Shown: one piece after another, positions 8,428-18,785 of the stretch
How the letters are laid out: each line of letters opens with the position of its first letter
How positions within the stretch are numbered: position 1 is the stretch's first letter
From: Chara braunii
Lineage: Eukaryota; Streptophyta; Charophyceae; Charales; Characeae
DNA: 20,182 nt
Direction of reading: 5' to 3'
Assembly (NCBI GenBank): GCA_003427395.1
Contig: BFEA01000616.1
Span: 295,278-315,459 of the forward strand
Translations under genes and position numbers: made by a program
Notes under the pieces: generated by a model
Database searches by the model: none
What the model was told of the DNA's origin: nothing
The model's input: only the letters and a program-made list of their open reading frames with translations

Positions 8428-8951
8428 CTAGAACCTGGGGCAGGGAGGATAAGTTTGCTCATATATCGTCAGAAGGTATAATGGGGGGCAGGCTCCATCT
8501 ATTGGTGGGGAGCAACACCTGCTGGAAAACGGGTCCAGCGTCCCTCATGAATATAATACAGTTGTAACTTGTCAGAAGAAAAGTGGGAGATCCCTGCCAG
8601 CATTGATTGCCCTGGAAAATCGGGGATTGACTGAGCAGGGGAGAAGCCTCTTCACCTTGATTTCGGCGCCAGGTTCTTACTAATACGTACTGGCTTCCTT
8701 CTCCCTCTGAAAAAATTCAGAAGAAACAGAGCGAAACTTCAGAAAATTCAGAAGTTTCAGAAGTTTCGGAAAACGAGATCAATGAGATACTGGCTGCCAG
8801 CATTGACTGCCCCAGTGAAGCTGGGGGGTTAACTGAGAAGCTGATAGCAGATAGCTTGACACTGAAACTGAAGGATAGCAAAGGCCTCCCCGGGGGCACC
8901 AGGGAGGAAGCCGCATGTAGGCCCAGATTTGGAGAGGATCAGTTCTCATAC
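8428..8951 (-). other. LINE 3' UTR with shared tail hairpin and an internal duplication
   Basis: Read on the minus strand, 8512-8490 gives GCTCC...GGAGC around CCACCAATAGAT, a small hairpin also present in the retroposons at 7719-8275 and 19750-19802. Upstream of it, two related 50-bp blocks lie 200 bp apart (8594-8643 and 8794-8845), each with TGCCAGCATTGA.TGCCC and a GGGGNTTNACTGAG end. Between them is a run of AGAAGTTTC/TTCAGAA motifs (8718-8770). The shared hairpin may be the site where the LINE reverse transcriptase binds its template. Confidence 0.65.
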
Positions 8952-11900
8952 TCAGAAAGGGATTTCTGCCAGGGATAGGGCATGGGGTGGGAAGGGATCC
9001 GGGAAATCTGTGAAGGGGCGTAATGGAAACGAGGGTTCTATATTTGTCCAGTCCTTAAAAACTAGCCGGTAGTTCCTCGTTTCTCCCAAATCCTGCAAGT
9101 CTCCTCCTTGGTCGCCGCTCCATTCTACTTTTGCGATCCATCCTTCCCTTTCTCCCTCTACCCAGTCTGTGCAGAAGGCTGTAATTCGTTTTCTGATATC
9201 TGTCGTCTGGCTGAGGAGGTTGAATTGTGCTTTAGTATCCTCCCATCTTTGTGTGAGTTCGATGTGAATCCGTTGCTGGATTTGTTCCGTAATTTCTGGT
9301 CCTTCCACCCGTACCTTTTCTATGGCCAGGGTACATCACTGCCACCATAATGCCCAAATTACCGCTCTCCTGCCCAATCTGAACATGTTCTCTGTGAAGG
9401 TTGTGGTTGTTCCTGCTAACGGCCAATGTTCTTTCAGAATGGCCTGCCAAGTCCAGGGCCAGGGGGAATCTGGTTCTATTTGATGCCATATACGGTCCCA
9501 CCATCGCCATGTGAAAAGAGCAATCGGGCATTGCATAAAGATATGTTCGATGGTTTTCGCTTTCTTGTGGAAGGGGAAAAGACCCTGGCACCGCTGGCAC
9601 CATGGGAGGAGCAACCCTCTTTGTTCCAAATTAGTGCGGTCGATTAGCCAGTCGTTTGTGGGCAGGCAGCGATGGGCTATCTGCCATTGCAGGGAAGTGA
9701 TTTTCATGGGTTTGTACTTTTGTTCCTTAAACCATCGGACCGGCGAGAGAAGGGAGCGGTCCACATTTAAGTGTCTTGCCCATCTGTCGTTTATTAGATC
9801 TCGTAGATTCCGTTTTGGTCTAAGCATTTTGTAAGTAGTTTTGACCATTAACTGTTGTAAACTGATGTGTTTTACTTTGGGGAAGCCTCTCTTTTGGGGG
9901 GGCTGCCAGATCCATTCTGCTGGGTCCAGAGCTAGGTCTCGAATAGACTTATCGGGCTGGAATGCCACCTTTTGTCCCTTTTCTTCAAGAATTCTCACTC
10001 TGTATAGAGAGGTTTTTTCTCTCCATTCGAAAGGTGCTCTGTTCCCTTGGAGGGCGCCGACCCTGGTGATAGCATAGTGTTCGACCAGTACTTTTTGGGG
10101 TGGCACCATATGGATCAGGCCAACCCTTAGAGGGTACCCTGTATCTGCCACCCAATCTCCTTCGTTCAGGGTGGGGCCCCGTTTAAGGATCCAGTACCAT
10201 TCTAAAGGGATGACCTCAATAAGATCTTCTAGTCATTTTTCCACCTGGTGGTTGTATCGCCGTGTTGCTCGCATTTGGTTCCCTGTGTTCCAGTCCCATC
10301 TTTCACTGTCCCAGAGATCCCCCACCCTCAATACTCCATGTTTGACCCAATTCTTCCAGGGTGGGGATGAACTTGTCATAACAGAGCCTCTTGTATCCGT
10401 CACCCATCTGTTACCAAAGAGGGGTTGTCGATAGACTTCTTCCTATCTGGTAGGGTGGGGCCGATCTGGGAGCGGGAGTTTGCGCCAGGTTTTCAGCAAG
10501 GATGGCCAGAATTCATCTATTGTCTGTCCCCCTCCTTCTATCCCTTCTCTCCCAAGTGGGAGTTTGCGCGGGATCGTCCAAAAACGGTCCTCTAACCAGG
10601 TGAGCGGGTGAACCGTATGGGGGGTGGCCGGAGCCAGCCGGGCCAGATGCTCCAGAGCAAGGACACACCACGGGCTGTGGGGGGAAAAGATAAGTTTTTT
10701 TATCCATTAGATGCGCAGTGCCTGTACTTGTGTGACTGGATCTAGTATTCCCAGGCCCCCCCCCGCCTTTGGTTGAATAATTGAGTCCCAGGCCACACGA
10801 TTTATTATGTTGGCCTGCTCTCCATCCCCCCTCCATAGGAATGCTGCTGCCTTTTTCCTTAGTCTCCTTAGGGCCGCTCTACTCAAGGGCCATAATAATG
10901 ATTTGCACCAGAGGGATGCAAAGATGACATTGTTAAGAACCAGGGCCTGGCCAAAAAGGGAAGTGTGTTTGTTTTTCCACTTGACGAGTTTGCACTGGGA
11001 CGGGGTGTTGATCCATTCATCATTAGTTAGCGGGCGTCCTTCTGCGGTCATGGATACCCCAAGGATTCTCAGTGGGGTTTCTAATGGCATCCATTTAATG
11101 CGTGGTGATTCTGGAGGCCGTCCCCCTTGGTAGTGAATCCACTAGCCTTGTGTTTTAGACCCCCAATTTACCGTCATGTCAGAAACTTTGGCAAATTTTT
11201 CCATCATCCGTTGAATTTCCTCCATGTTGTTGTGGGTGGCTTTGGCCATAATCATGAGATCATCCGCAAAGAGTGAACATACCGGGATTGCGTCTTCCGG
11301 GATGCGTATAGCACGAATTTTGGTGATGTCTTTATTGGCCCGGAGGTTGGCGGCTAGGGTCTCCATAATGACAAAAAAAAGGAAGGGGGCGATGGGGTCC
11401 CCTTGGCGGACCGATCGTTCTAACTGTAGAGGTGGCGCAAGATTTCCGTTGACCTGAACGCATGTCGTAGCGTTCTGGTGGAGTATTCGTATCCACCGTC
11501 TGAAATCCGGCCCGAAGTTCATTTTTTTTAAATATTTGTCTAAAAATAGCCAATCCACGTGGTCATAGGCTTTTTCAAAATCGATAAAAATCAGAGCCGC
11601 GTTTTGTCGGGTGTGTCTTGTGAGTTGGAGGACCTCGTGAATCAACAAGATGTTTTCTTGTATGTTCCTATTAGTCATAAAGCCGGTCTGAGCAGGGTGG
11701 ATGATATCCTCCATGACCGGGATCATCCGGTTGGCCAGGGCTTTGGATAGCATTTTGTATACGACCGTTAGGAGCGTAATGGGTCTGTAATTCCTGAGGT
11801 CCATTTTGTCCCCTTTTTTATAAAGAAGAGTTAGTACTCCTTGGCCCACCCTCTCTCCCATCTGCCCTGTAAGCCATACTTCGTTATAGAAGTCCATCAC

Positions 11901-13493
11901 GTCCCGGCTCATAAAGTCCCATGTGATTTTCCAGAATTCTTTGGGGCAGCCGTCCACTCCGGGGGCCTTTTCCTCCTTCGTTTATAGGAGGGCTGTCCAT
12001 ATCTCATTTCTGGTGAGTTGGGCCTCTAGAGTATCTCTTTGTTCAGGTGTCAAGGATTTATTTAAGGGGGCCAAGAATTCTTGGACTAGGCGGTCATGTC
12101 GTAATGCGTCCGATTTATCAATGTGCGATGAAAAAAGATTCTTGTAAAAGTCGTATGTTATTTTAATGCAGCGGGCTGTGGTAGTTGCCGGGTCTAAATC
12201 TATGGCAGATGGGTCGTAAAGGGTCTCAATTGTGGTCCTTTGTGCACGTGTTTTTGCCAAGCTGAAAAAATGAGAATCCATTGCCCCTTCAGTTCAGAAT
12301 CTGGACAGTCTTGCCCTTGTCTTGGCTCCTTGTCATCGATAGTGTGCATGTTTGAATAGTTGGTCTTTAAGTCCTTGTATTTGGTTTTGTAATGCTGCAA
12401 TCTGCTCCTGTCCTTGCGAATTTTGTGGATCTTGTGAGTTTTGTTCCTGTTCCGCATTCACTAGATTTTGCATGAGTGTAATTTCTTGTTGATATCTTTG
12501 AGCAGCTAGGTGTTTAGAATATTCATTGTTTTGTTTTGCCATAAAGAAAAGACCATTGTTAAACCAAGAGATCTGTGAGTCTAGCTGAGGACGACGATCT
12601 CTCCAGAATTCCCAGGTTTGCTTTAGATATTATTGAAATGACTTGATTTTTAGTAGGGAGGTATTTAGTTTGTAAAAGCTGACCCCCTGGTCTGGATGCT
12701 TACGAAAGGTCCAATCTGCCATACACATCCTATGGTCTAGACCAAGATATGGGCTTGCTGGTAGTATTGCCGTCATTGAGAGTCCCCCTCCCAATTCCTC
12801 TGATGCCAGAATTAGAGCAATTCGAGATTTTGACAGTCTAGCCGGATCGTTATTCTGGATACACGTGAAAACTCTATCCGTGGGATAGCTACGTCTGAAG
12901 CTGTCGAAAAGGGAGAGGGAGGTACACAGGTCGTGTAACATCCTCTCATCTTCCTCTGAATTGTGTGCTGTAGTGGGAGAGGTTTTCCATCGGTTTAGCC
13001 ACCTGTCTGGTGCAACATTAAAGTCGCCTGCTAGTATCAGGGGGACTCCGGGGGTAGGGATTGTCTCTATTTTTTCAAAAAAGGTTCTTCTTTCCCGGGT
13101 CGTATTTGGGGTATATATGGCTATTATGCATATTATTTCTAGCTCTAGCATGCCCAGTACCTTGACCCACCGTCCCTCCTCTTTGTCCTTCTCCCAATAG
13201 AGCACCTCCATACGCGAATCAGGCGGGATCCAAATTGCAACCCCCAAACTTCCGGGGCATAGGGCAAATGCTTGAATGCTTTGGAAGGGCCAAGCTTGTT
13301 CGTGTGCTTTGTGGTGTTCTGGTGTATCCATTAAATGCGTCTCCTGAACGCAGATTACGTCTGGCCACGATCTGCCCCCTACTCCCTTCATCAGATCCCA
13401 TAAGGCCTTGGTTTTATCCGGGTTGCGGGATGCTAAACCGTTCACGTTAATCGTTCTAATGTCAAGTCTACTTGTTGTAGGGTACGCTTCCAT
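8952..13493 (-). pseudogene. LINE ORF2: endonuclease-reverse transcriptase, inactivated
   Basis: ORF2 nicks target DNA and copies the element RNA into the nick. One frame stays open from 13610 to 8952 apart from nine stops: 12630-12632, 12333-12335, 12294-12296, 11982-11984, 11142-11144, 10707-10709, 10443-10445, 10233-10235 and 9336-9338. The first ATG is 13493. The endonuclease comes first: TINVNGL (Asn 13440-13442), VQETHL (Glu 13341-13343), IYTPN, AGDFN (Asp 13023-13025) and LDHR (12732-12737). The usual SRID motif reads SRIA (12816-12818), so a catalytic-region aspartate is lost. Next is a Gln-rich linker, then the RT: NYRPITLL, HPAQTGF, FIDFEKAYDHVDW (Asp 11580-11582), RQGDPIAP and FADD (11259-11270). 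Then come GGLGI...ALRI and a C-X2-C-X14-H-X4-C finger (9599-9528) as in plant LINEs. No frameshift in 4.5 kb means decay by point mutation only. Confidence 0.93.
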
Positions 13494-13582
13494 TTGTTGT
13501 TTTTCCCATACACCACGTCTGTCCAATCCATTAGGTATTAGACAACTCCCTTTTGCTCTTTTCTTTAGTTGCGGAGTTGTGT

Positions 13583-16462
13583 CTAGTCCTGTGCCTCCCA
13601 GTTTACCCCCTTATTAAGGATATTTTTCCTTAGGAGCGTACAAACAGATGTTAGTAGATCGTCAACCGACCATACACTGTTGGGTTTGAGCTTAAGCTGT
13701 TGGGTATCCAAAAGTATAGTGTGTGTGTGCCATTGCAGTCCGGCCTCCTTGTTTTCTTCAAATCTCACATAGAGGTCTTTGTAGGCCATCTTCAGGCCTT
13801 CCGTTGATACACTTATAAAGGCTGTCGCTCCTGGTTCGTAATGGTTGACGATAAATTCTGTTACTTCATGAGTCCTCAATGCTCCCTCCCTCTGCATGTG
13901 TCACCCGTGTAATGTCATCCCTCCGTAGGCGGGGGTATACAGATCCTCGGACTCGGCGGGTGATAGACCCAATTCCCACTTTCCCGTTCTTTTCCTGATT
14001 GGTAGGACTAGCACTTTGTCCCCCTTTGGTAGACTTTTATGGTACAAACCGTTCTCAATCAGGTGGCGCAGTTTCGTTCGCTTGGAGAGGCCTATCCCTT
14101 CCGTCTTTGTTATACCTCTCTCCTTGTGATCCTGGCCAGGGGATTGTGGGGCTTGTTGTGTGCCCTCTTCCGGGGTCTGTTGGTCAGGGGGATGTGGAGG
14201 GGGCTTCTCTGTTTTTTTGGTTGTGTTTGGTGTTTCTGCAGTAGCGGGAGGCTGAAGTTTTTTGTGAACAATTATCCAAATGCGATTCAGTACCTGTTGC
14301 CAATCAGCCCCTGGTGTTAAGCCATGGTCAACGGCCTGTTTCAGACTGGGGCTTTCGTCCAGAAGGGAGAAGAGTTGTACATAGGCCTCATCCCAGTATT
14401 CTTCAGGCTGGCCAGTATACAGACTCCGGAGATGGGTAATTAGCCACTCCGCCAGGTGCCTCAATCGGTTTTCAATGTCGCCCTCCCCCCGTGTCCCTCA
14501 ATTTTCTGGAGTGCTGTTAGTCATTTCCTCATCTTAGGGGACACCCTGGGGCTCCCATTCCATAGGTCGGGGTCCAAATGCATGGGAAAAGGGGTCTATT
14601 TTGGAGGGGATTTCTTGCGTGGCGTGAGGGGGGGGTTGTTGTGGCTCAGGTCCCCCTGCCGTTCCTTCCTTTATGGTGTGTTGCCTTGTCTCCTGTGAAA
14701 CTCCCTCCTCCTCCTGCCTCCTCCTGCCTCCTCCTTCCTCTGTCTTCCTTCCTCCCCGGATCCTGTTCCTTTCTCTGAGAGTTGTCCTATCTTCCACCCC
14801 TTTTCCTTCTTTTCCTCCTTGTCCTTCGCAGTCCTTTTCTTTCCCTTTTCCTTCCTTTTGCCCTTGATGCCCTATTGNCCTTGGCTGCTGTTGTGTTCCT
14901 TGTTTGTCCCCCGTTTCTGTGGTCAATATTTGAAAGCGGTTCTCTGTTAGGGGGATTTGCGCGTGCAGTTGGTTTTTCTCGCCAGGATATGCTTTCGTTT
15001 TTGCGGTTGTTGTTTGCCATAGCTCCCCCATATCCTTGGAGGAGATGAAGTCATGGGGCGTTGGTTCTGACCGGTGTTGCTTCTTCCCAGCTAATCCTGA
15101 TGTTGAGGCTGAGTCCTCTTTGCGAGGGCGGGGATTAGTCTTCCCCATGTGGGCTTCCACTGATTTTGGGGCAATGTTCTCGTGGCTTGGTGTTCCACTT
15201 TATTGCTTCCCCCTTTTCCCATTCCCATCCCCTTACACCTCCTCCATCCTGGGGTTCATCCACATAGACCCATCCCTCGTGTCCTGCGTCCGTAGTCCTC
15301 CACCATGTGTCTTTAAATGGATCACGTAACAATCGACCTGTAGATTTGATTCTTTTTGCGGGATGGTGGGGACAGTCAGAATCCATAGGGAGGTGACCAT
15401 ACGCCTGACATTTGAAACACCAAGGCCGTGTTTTGTGTGCCGTATGTATTCTGTAATCCTTCCCTCCTACGCGAAAGGGGATCACATCATCGATGGTGAA
15501 GACATGCTCATCAGGGATGTCCAAGGCCACCATGAGGTAATCGTCCCGGGGGGCTACGGTGGGGGGGGGAGAGGGTCAATGAAGTCAACGATCTCATATT
15601 TTTGTGCCAGTTCTTGCACAAAAGCTCCTTGGATCTCAATGGGTACGTGGCGGAATTCCACCCAATAATATTCTGTCATTAACTGTTCGCGTTTCTCTTC
15701 CGGTTTCGATTGCTTCGTGGGAGACCACGGGAAAATGCGAACCTCTGAGCGCCCGCAAGGAATGCTGCGCCATGAGTCCATGATCCGTTTGTCTGAATCA
15801 AACATGCATATCACTGTGAAGACTGTCGATGAGATAGGTTGGATCAGAAAAAAGTCTCGTGCTCCCGCCTCTGATCCTTTGAGGGTAGCGAGGCGTTTTC
15901 TGATCCATCCTACCTTATCATTGGCCGGTTTGTAAGCGGCATCATCGTAAAAGACCCAGGTGCTGGCGTAGCGGGTGTAAATCGTGTCCCTCTCCTTAAT
16001 CTTATTATTTGGGAGGGTTTTGACTCTGTGTTTCTTACCCCCCTGACTGATTACTTTATCCTCTGGGTTGGTCAGGAACTTGGCGAGGAAGAAGGCTGAG
16101 GCTGTAGTCAAGTTGTCCAACGGGATTTCGAGAGCCGCTTCTTCCTCGCCATCCCTTTTGACCGACAGTGTCTGTCCCGAGTACATTCTTCCCTTAAGTT
16201 TGTCCGCCCACGACGGCGTGGTTCCCCGAGGCTCCTGCAGCTCTTTCATTTCTGCTAGTAATTCTGCTGAGGAAGGAGATGGTCGGGGTTGTGGTTCCGC
16301 CGGGGGCGAGTGGGAGGAGGAAGCTTCTTCTGTCCCCATTCTATCTGTCCCACTCCGTGGTCTCCACTTGGTTGAGTGGTGTCCCATGGCCCCCTGGTAC
16401 CAAATGCTTCGTGCCTGGGTCTTGCCGTTTCTCCTTCGTGCTTCATGTTTCAGACTTGCCAT
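13583..16462 (-). pseudogene. LINE ORF1: RNA-binding protein with zinc knuckle, inactivated
   Basis: ORF1 proteins bind the element RNA in a cytoplasmic particle. The ATG at 16460-16462 has A at -3 and G at +4. The N-terminal part (16462-15556) is low-complexity, then holds an RRM-like segment. VRIFPWSP...YYWVEFRHVPIEI...LAQKYEIVDFIDP resembles the DUF4283-type domain of plant elements. A run of nine C (15561-15569) carries a frameshift. The next frame (to 15135) has the knuckle CFKCQAYGHLPMDSDC (15419-15372), spaced C-X2-C-X4-H-X6-C, wider than the usual X4. A second shift between 15199 and 15135 restores the frame. A highly charged Gly/Glu/Lys/Gln-rich region follows (14900-14650), then a more globular C-terminus I do not recognise. 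In-frame stops are at 14534-14536, 14498-14500 and 13901-13903. The natural stop is 13583-13585. Full length would be about 960 codons. An N at 14878 leaves one codon unknown. Confidence 0.85.
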
Positions 16463-16783
16463 ATTGTCTCTGCTTTTTTTGGCGTCTGAAAAATGGCAAA
16501 AATCCGGATCAGGTGGTGTTACGAGTGGGGAGCGTCAGGGGGGAGAAACCCGTGTTGTGAGCGGGGGATGTCAAGGGAGGAGCAAGTTCGGATCTTAGAT
16601 TGATGGATTGGTTTCAGTTAGATTACGACTGTGTTAAATCAGGCTCTGGAATCGAGCGATGCTCGTAAGCTAAACTGGCTGAAGCTGCCAGGACAACTCG
16701 GGGTTGAATTGTGAGGTCCCCGGCCTCGTCCCATTTTTGGCTATAATACAATCTGCAAACTTTCCAAAAAAAAAAATTAAAAA
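16463..16783 (-). other. LINE 5' leader (presumed)
   Basis: About 320 bp between the ORF1 start and the A-rich flank. I see no diagnostic promoter motif. Its outer limit rests only on the flanking direct repeat. Confidence 0.5.
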
Positions 16784-16798
16784 AAAAATGCTATGGAA
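16784..16798. repeat. Candidate target-site duplication of the LINE, 5' side
   Basis: AAAAATGCTATGGAA, identical to 8413-8427. It sits in a longer A-rich tract, so the exact border on the A side is uncertain. Confidence 0.5.
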
Positions 16799-17185
16799 AT
16801 ATTACAGAAACAAAAAGTNAGGATACGATTAGGAGTAGGGGTAGGTGAGGTAGTGTGAGGTGAAATTGAGAGAAGAATATAGCTTTTTTTAAAAAAAACA
16901 AGATACAAAGAGACAAAAAAAAGAAGGAAAGCCGGGCGTTGCCCCATCAGCAAGGGGAGGCCCGTAGTTGAGCCAGGGGAGAAGAGCTTCGAAAGTGGGT
17001 AGGCACGTCTGAAGACTGAAAGATGGCTGACGTTCTGTGCGTCGGGTGAATTCACTGAATTGTCACTTTAAGAAGTGGACTCCTGGTGAGGTACGCAGCG
17101 CGGCTTACGCTATGTCAGTTCTTTCGGCGGGACAGCCTCGTTCGGCAACCTATGTCAGCTTGGCAGGACATCGAACGTTGGCACA
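16799..17185. other. Non-coding stretch, nothing recognised
   Basis: It includes an undetermined base at 16819, an A-rich patch at 16883-16925, and two CTATGTCAG motifs near 17110 and 17150. No gene supported. Confidence 0.5.
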
Positions 17186-17250
17186 AGAGAGAGAGAGAGA
17201 GAGGAGAGAGGAGAGAGAGGAGAGAGAGGAGAGAGAGGAGAGAGAGGAGA
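17186..17250. repeat. (GA)n / (GAGAGAG)n microsatellite
   Basis: Imperfect GA tract that becomes a higher-order GAGAGAGGA pattern. Confidence 0.95.
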
Positions 17251-17690
17251 TGTAGACAGTGACGGAGCAGTCAAAAAAAGAAACTGTCCTTTTGGTGAAG
17301 TATGATTAGACGTGAAGCTCAAACCCAAAAGGGCCATGCGGACTTGACGTAAAAAGAGTCCAATGACAATCCATGAAGTAATTAAAACCTGTGCATGTAC
17401 TTCAAAGAGTGGAAAAGATCGACTCCGACACAAGTGGTGTCATACCCGACGGATCGTGGCATGTCTGGCCAAGCCGGCGCCTACGCTGGGAACGTCGTCC
17501 CAAACCGGAATTCGTAGAGTCAGCTGTGGACGTTACTGCAGTCAGATGCATTCTGCTCTTCCAGTAATTCCCGTTAGGTACACATACCGGACGTTCCTAC
17601 GCCACTCTCACCCAACAGGAACTCCAGTGCTGCTGAGGTCGTGTGCGTACATGCCCTTAGTTGGGATGAATATGGCACCTCACCCAAGAG
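17251..17690. other. Non-coding stretch, nothing recognised
   Basis: The 114-codon plus-strand open frame here has no recognisable domain, runs into tRNA-like repeat sequence at its end, and is not called as a gene. Confidence 0.5.
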
Positions 17691-17796
17691 CCTGGCTCAG
17701 TTGGTAGTAGACCCATGCAATGTTGAAATGCAGACAAGAGTTCGAATCTTGATGAGAATATCGGACCTCCCCACTTGCCTCACGGAACCCCAGCCA
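17691..17796 (+). mobile_element. Older tRNA-headed repeat (SINE head), interrupted by the younger SINE
   Basis: Box A TGGCTCAGTTGG (17693-17704) and box B AGTTCGAATCT (17739-17749) give a tRNA-like Pol III promoter. Anticodon and acceptor stems do not form, so this is not a tRNA gene. The body appears to resume after the inserted SINE (18293-18334) and ends in 17 A at 18335-18351. Confidence 0.6.
17785..17796. repeat. Target-site duplication of the SINE, 5' copy
   Basis: GAACCCCAGCCA, repeated identically at 18281-18292 directly after the poly(A) tail. Confidence 0.9.
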
Positions 17797-18250
17797 GATC
17801 CAGCGGCCTAGCTCAGTTGGTAAGGCACGCAAGTGGCATTCAGGAGGTCTTGGGTTCAATCCCCATTGGCCTCATGTACCTTCCTGGGCAAGCTTGGCAC
17901 CCGCCACCTAGAGATATGCCGTTGGTCCCCCCGAGTGGCATTGAGCAGAGACTGCTGATGTTCATAGGGGGAGGGGACCGGAGGGGAGGCTCAGTGACTG
18001 GCCCATCGAAGAAGATTGGTCCTGATGCTACCGGCTGACCCCTGGCCTGTATCGCCCACCTGCTGTAGCAGGTATCGCACCTGCTGGTGGGTGCTTCTCC
18101 CGCATGTTCCCTCGTTGGAGGCTTGAGCACGGATGTGGCTGCTACCGGGTTCCCCGTAATACTATAATGACAATAAAAGAGGCGTCCTGTCCAGATTGGA
18201 CAGGTAATTGAATTGGTTGGGCTTAAAGAATTAGCCTTAAAAACCAAAAG

Positions 18251-18280
<30 letters not shown>
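17797..18280 (+). mobile_element. tRNA-derived SINE, complete, with target duplications
   Basis: A 484-bp non-autonomous retroposon transcribed by RNA polymerase III and moved by a partner LINE. The head starts GATCCAGCGGCC and holds box A TAGCTCAGTTGG (17809-17820) and box B GGTTCAATCCC (17853-17863) with a pairing T-arm (TGGG/CCCA). The acceptor-like GGCC ends pair, but there is no clean anticodon arm. The ~370-bp body contains two strong hairpins (18055-18091 and 18186-18204) and the string CAATAAAAG. The tail is 30 A (18251-18280). Twelve identical bases flank it. The long pure tail and exact duplications indicate a recent insertion. The 3' end does not share the LINE tail hairpin of this window, so another LINE probably mobilised it. 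Confidence 0.9.
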
Positions 18281-18284
<4 letters not shown>

Positions 18285-18292
18285 CCCAGCCA
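18281..18292. repeat. Target-site duplication of the SINE, 3' copy
   Basis: GAACCCCAGCCA, identical to 17785-17796, immediately after the last A of the tail. Confidence 0.9.
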
Positions 18293-18351
18293 CTCTCAGA
18301 ACAGAACACTCAACTCCCACCTTGGCATCCGTTTAAAAAAAAAAAAAAAAA
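18293..18351 (+). mobile_element. 3' remainder of the older tRNA-headed repeat with poly(A)
   Basis: Sequence that would join 17796 if the younger SINE were removed. It ends in 17 A. ACACTC...CCTTGGC occurs just before and just after the A tract (from 18306 and 18351), an imperfect direct repeat. Confidence 0.45.
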
Positions 18352-18546
18352 CACTCCTGCCTTGGCGGGTATTCAACAAAACACCCCAATGGCATTTCCT
18401 GTGCGGTGAGTGCCGTGGATCGCACCACTCAGCAAGCAAAGCTCTCCCCATTGACAATGTGGTCGAATCTGGTCCGCATTGCGGACAGATGCATCCCGGC
18501 TATCTGGTCCAGCTTGGGCCATCCCTGTTGAGGTGGTGGCTCTCCT
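18352..18546. other. Unclassified spacer between the SINE and the U6-derived array
   Basis: No gene or RNA recognised. It is followed by a CCAGGT hexanucleotide tract. Confidence 0.5.
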
Positions 18547-18570
18547 CCAGGTCCAGGTCCAGGTCCAGGT
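18547..18570. repeat. (CCAGGT)4 minisatellite
   Basis: Four perfect hexanucleotide units. Confidence 0.95.
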
Positions 18571-18592
18571 CCCATCCCAATGTGATGTCCTG

Positions 18593-18650
18593 GGGCGAGG
18601 TCCCACTAGCAAAGAGGATCGGATAGAACGCCTGAATCTGGACGCGGTCG
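18593..18650 (+). mobile_element. Truncated copy of the 166-bp inverted-repeat transposon
   Basis: GGGCGAGGTCCCACTAGCAA and the next ~35 bases match the left end of the element at 19052-19217, and CTG (18590-18592) precedes it as in that copy. It breaks off after CTGAATCTGGAC and lacks the right inverted repeat. Confidence 0.7.
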
Positions 18651-18656
18651 TGCAAA

Positions 18657-18785
18657 GTATCGTTCCAATTTTAACTGATGTCCCGACCGCTCGGAGAGTT
18701 GGGCTGAAGGATGGACCCTGATATAAAAATTAATTAATTAATTGTGTTAAATTACTTGGTTGTGTGAAGTTTTTGCAGTCACATC
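18657..18785 (-). repeat. U6 snRNA-derived unit A
   Basis: Read on the minus strand, the unit runs from GATGTGACTGC at 18785, through an AT-rich TTAATTAA stretch and TTTTATAT (about 35-40 nt upstream of the U6 start), to a U6-like segment at 18687-18657. TAAAATTGGAACGATAC is an exact 17-base match to conserved U6. The U6 homology stops at GATAC and is followed by unrelated sequence and the truncated transposon. The 5' stem is shortened relative to unit C. Confidence 0.8.

Larger units (their letters stand above)
8428..16783 (-). mobile_element. L1-type non-LTR retrotransposon (LINE), full-length but inactive
   Basis: The element reads on the minus strand: 5' leader to 16463, ORF1 (16462-13583), ORF2 (13493-8952) and a 3' UTR down to about 8428. 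The RT, the apurinic-type endonuclease and the two-ORF layout place it in the L1 group. The RRM-like plus zinc-knuckle ORF1 and the C..C...H...C finger at the end of ORF2 resemble plant L1 elements. About 8.36 kb is long for the group. Ends are inferred from the flanking 15-bp repeat. Numerous premature stops mean it cannot make its own proteins. I did not see a poly(A) tail at 8428. Stems and shared tail sequence are described under the 3' UTR. Confidence 0.85.

Noticed and set aside
14534-15160. Separate gene encoding a charged, low-complexity protein
   Set aside because: It is in the same frame and strand as the flanking ORF1 parts and fits as the middle of the LINE ORF1.
16640-16700. GCTCGTAAGCTAAACTGGCTG, reminiscent of the 5S rRNA internal control region
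   Set aside because: The similarity covers about 16 bases with several mismatches, and no other part of 5S rRNA is present.
17797-17880. Functional tRNA gene
   Set aside because: Boxes A and B are good, but there is no proper anticodon arm, and the unit ends in a long body with poly(A) and target duplications. It is a SINE head.
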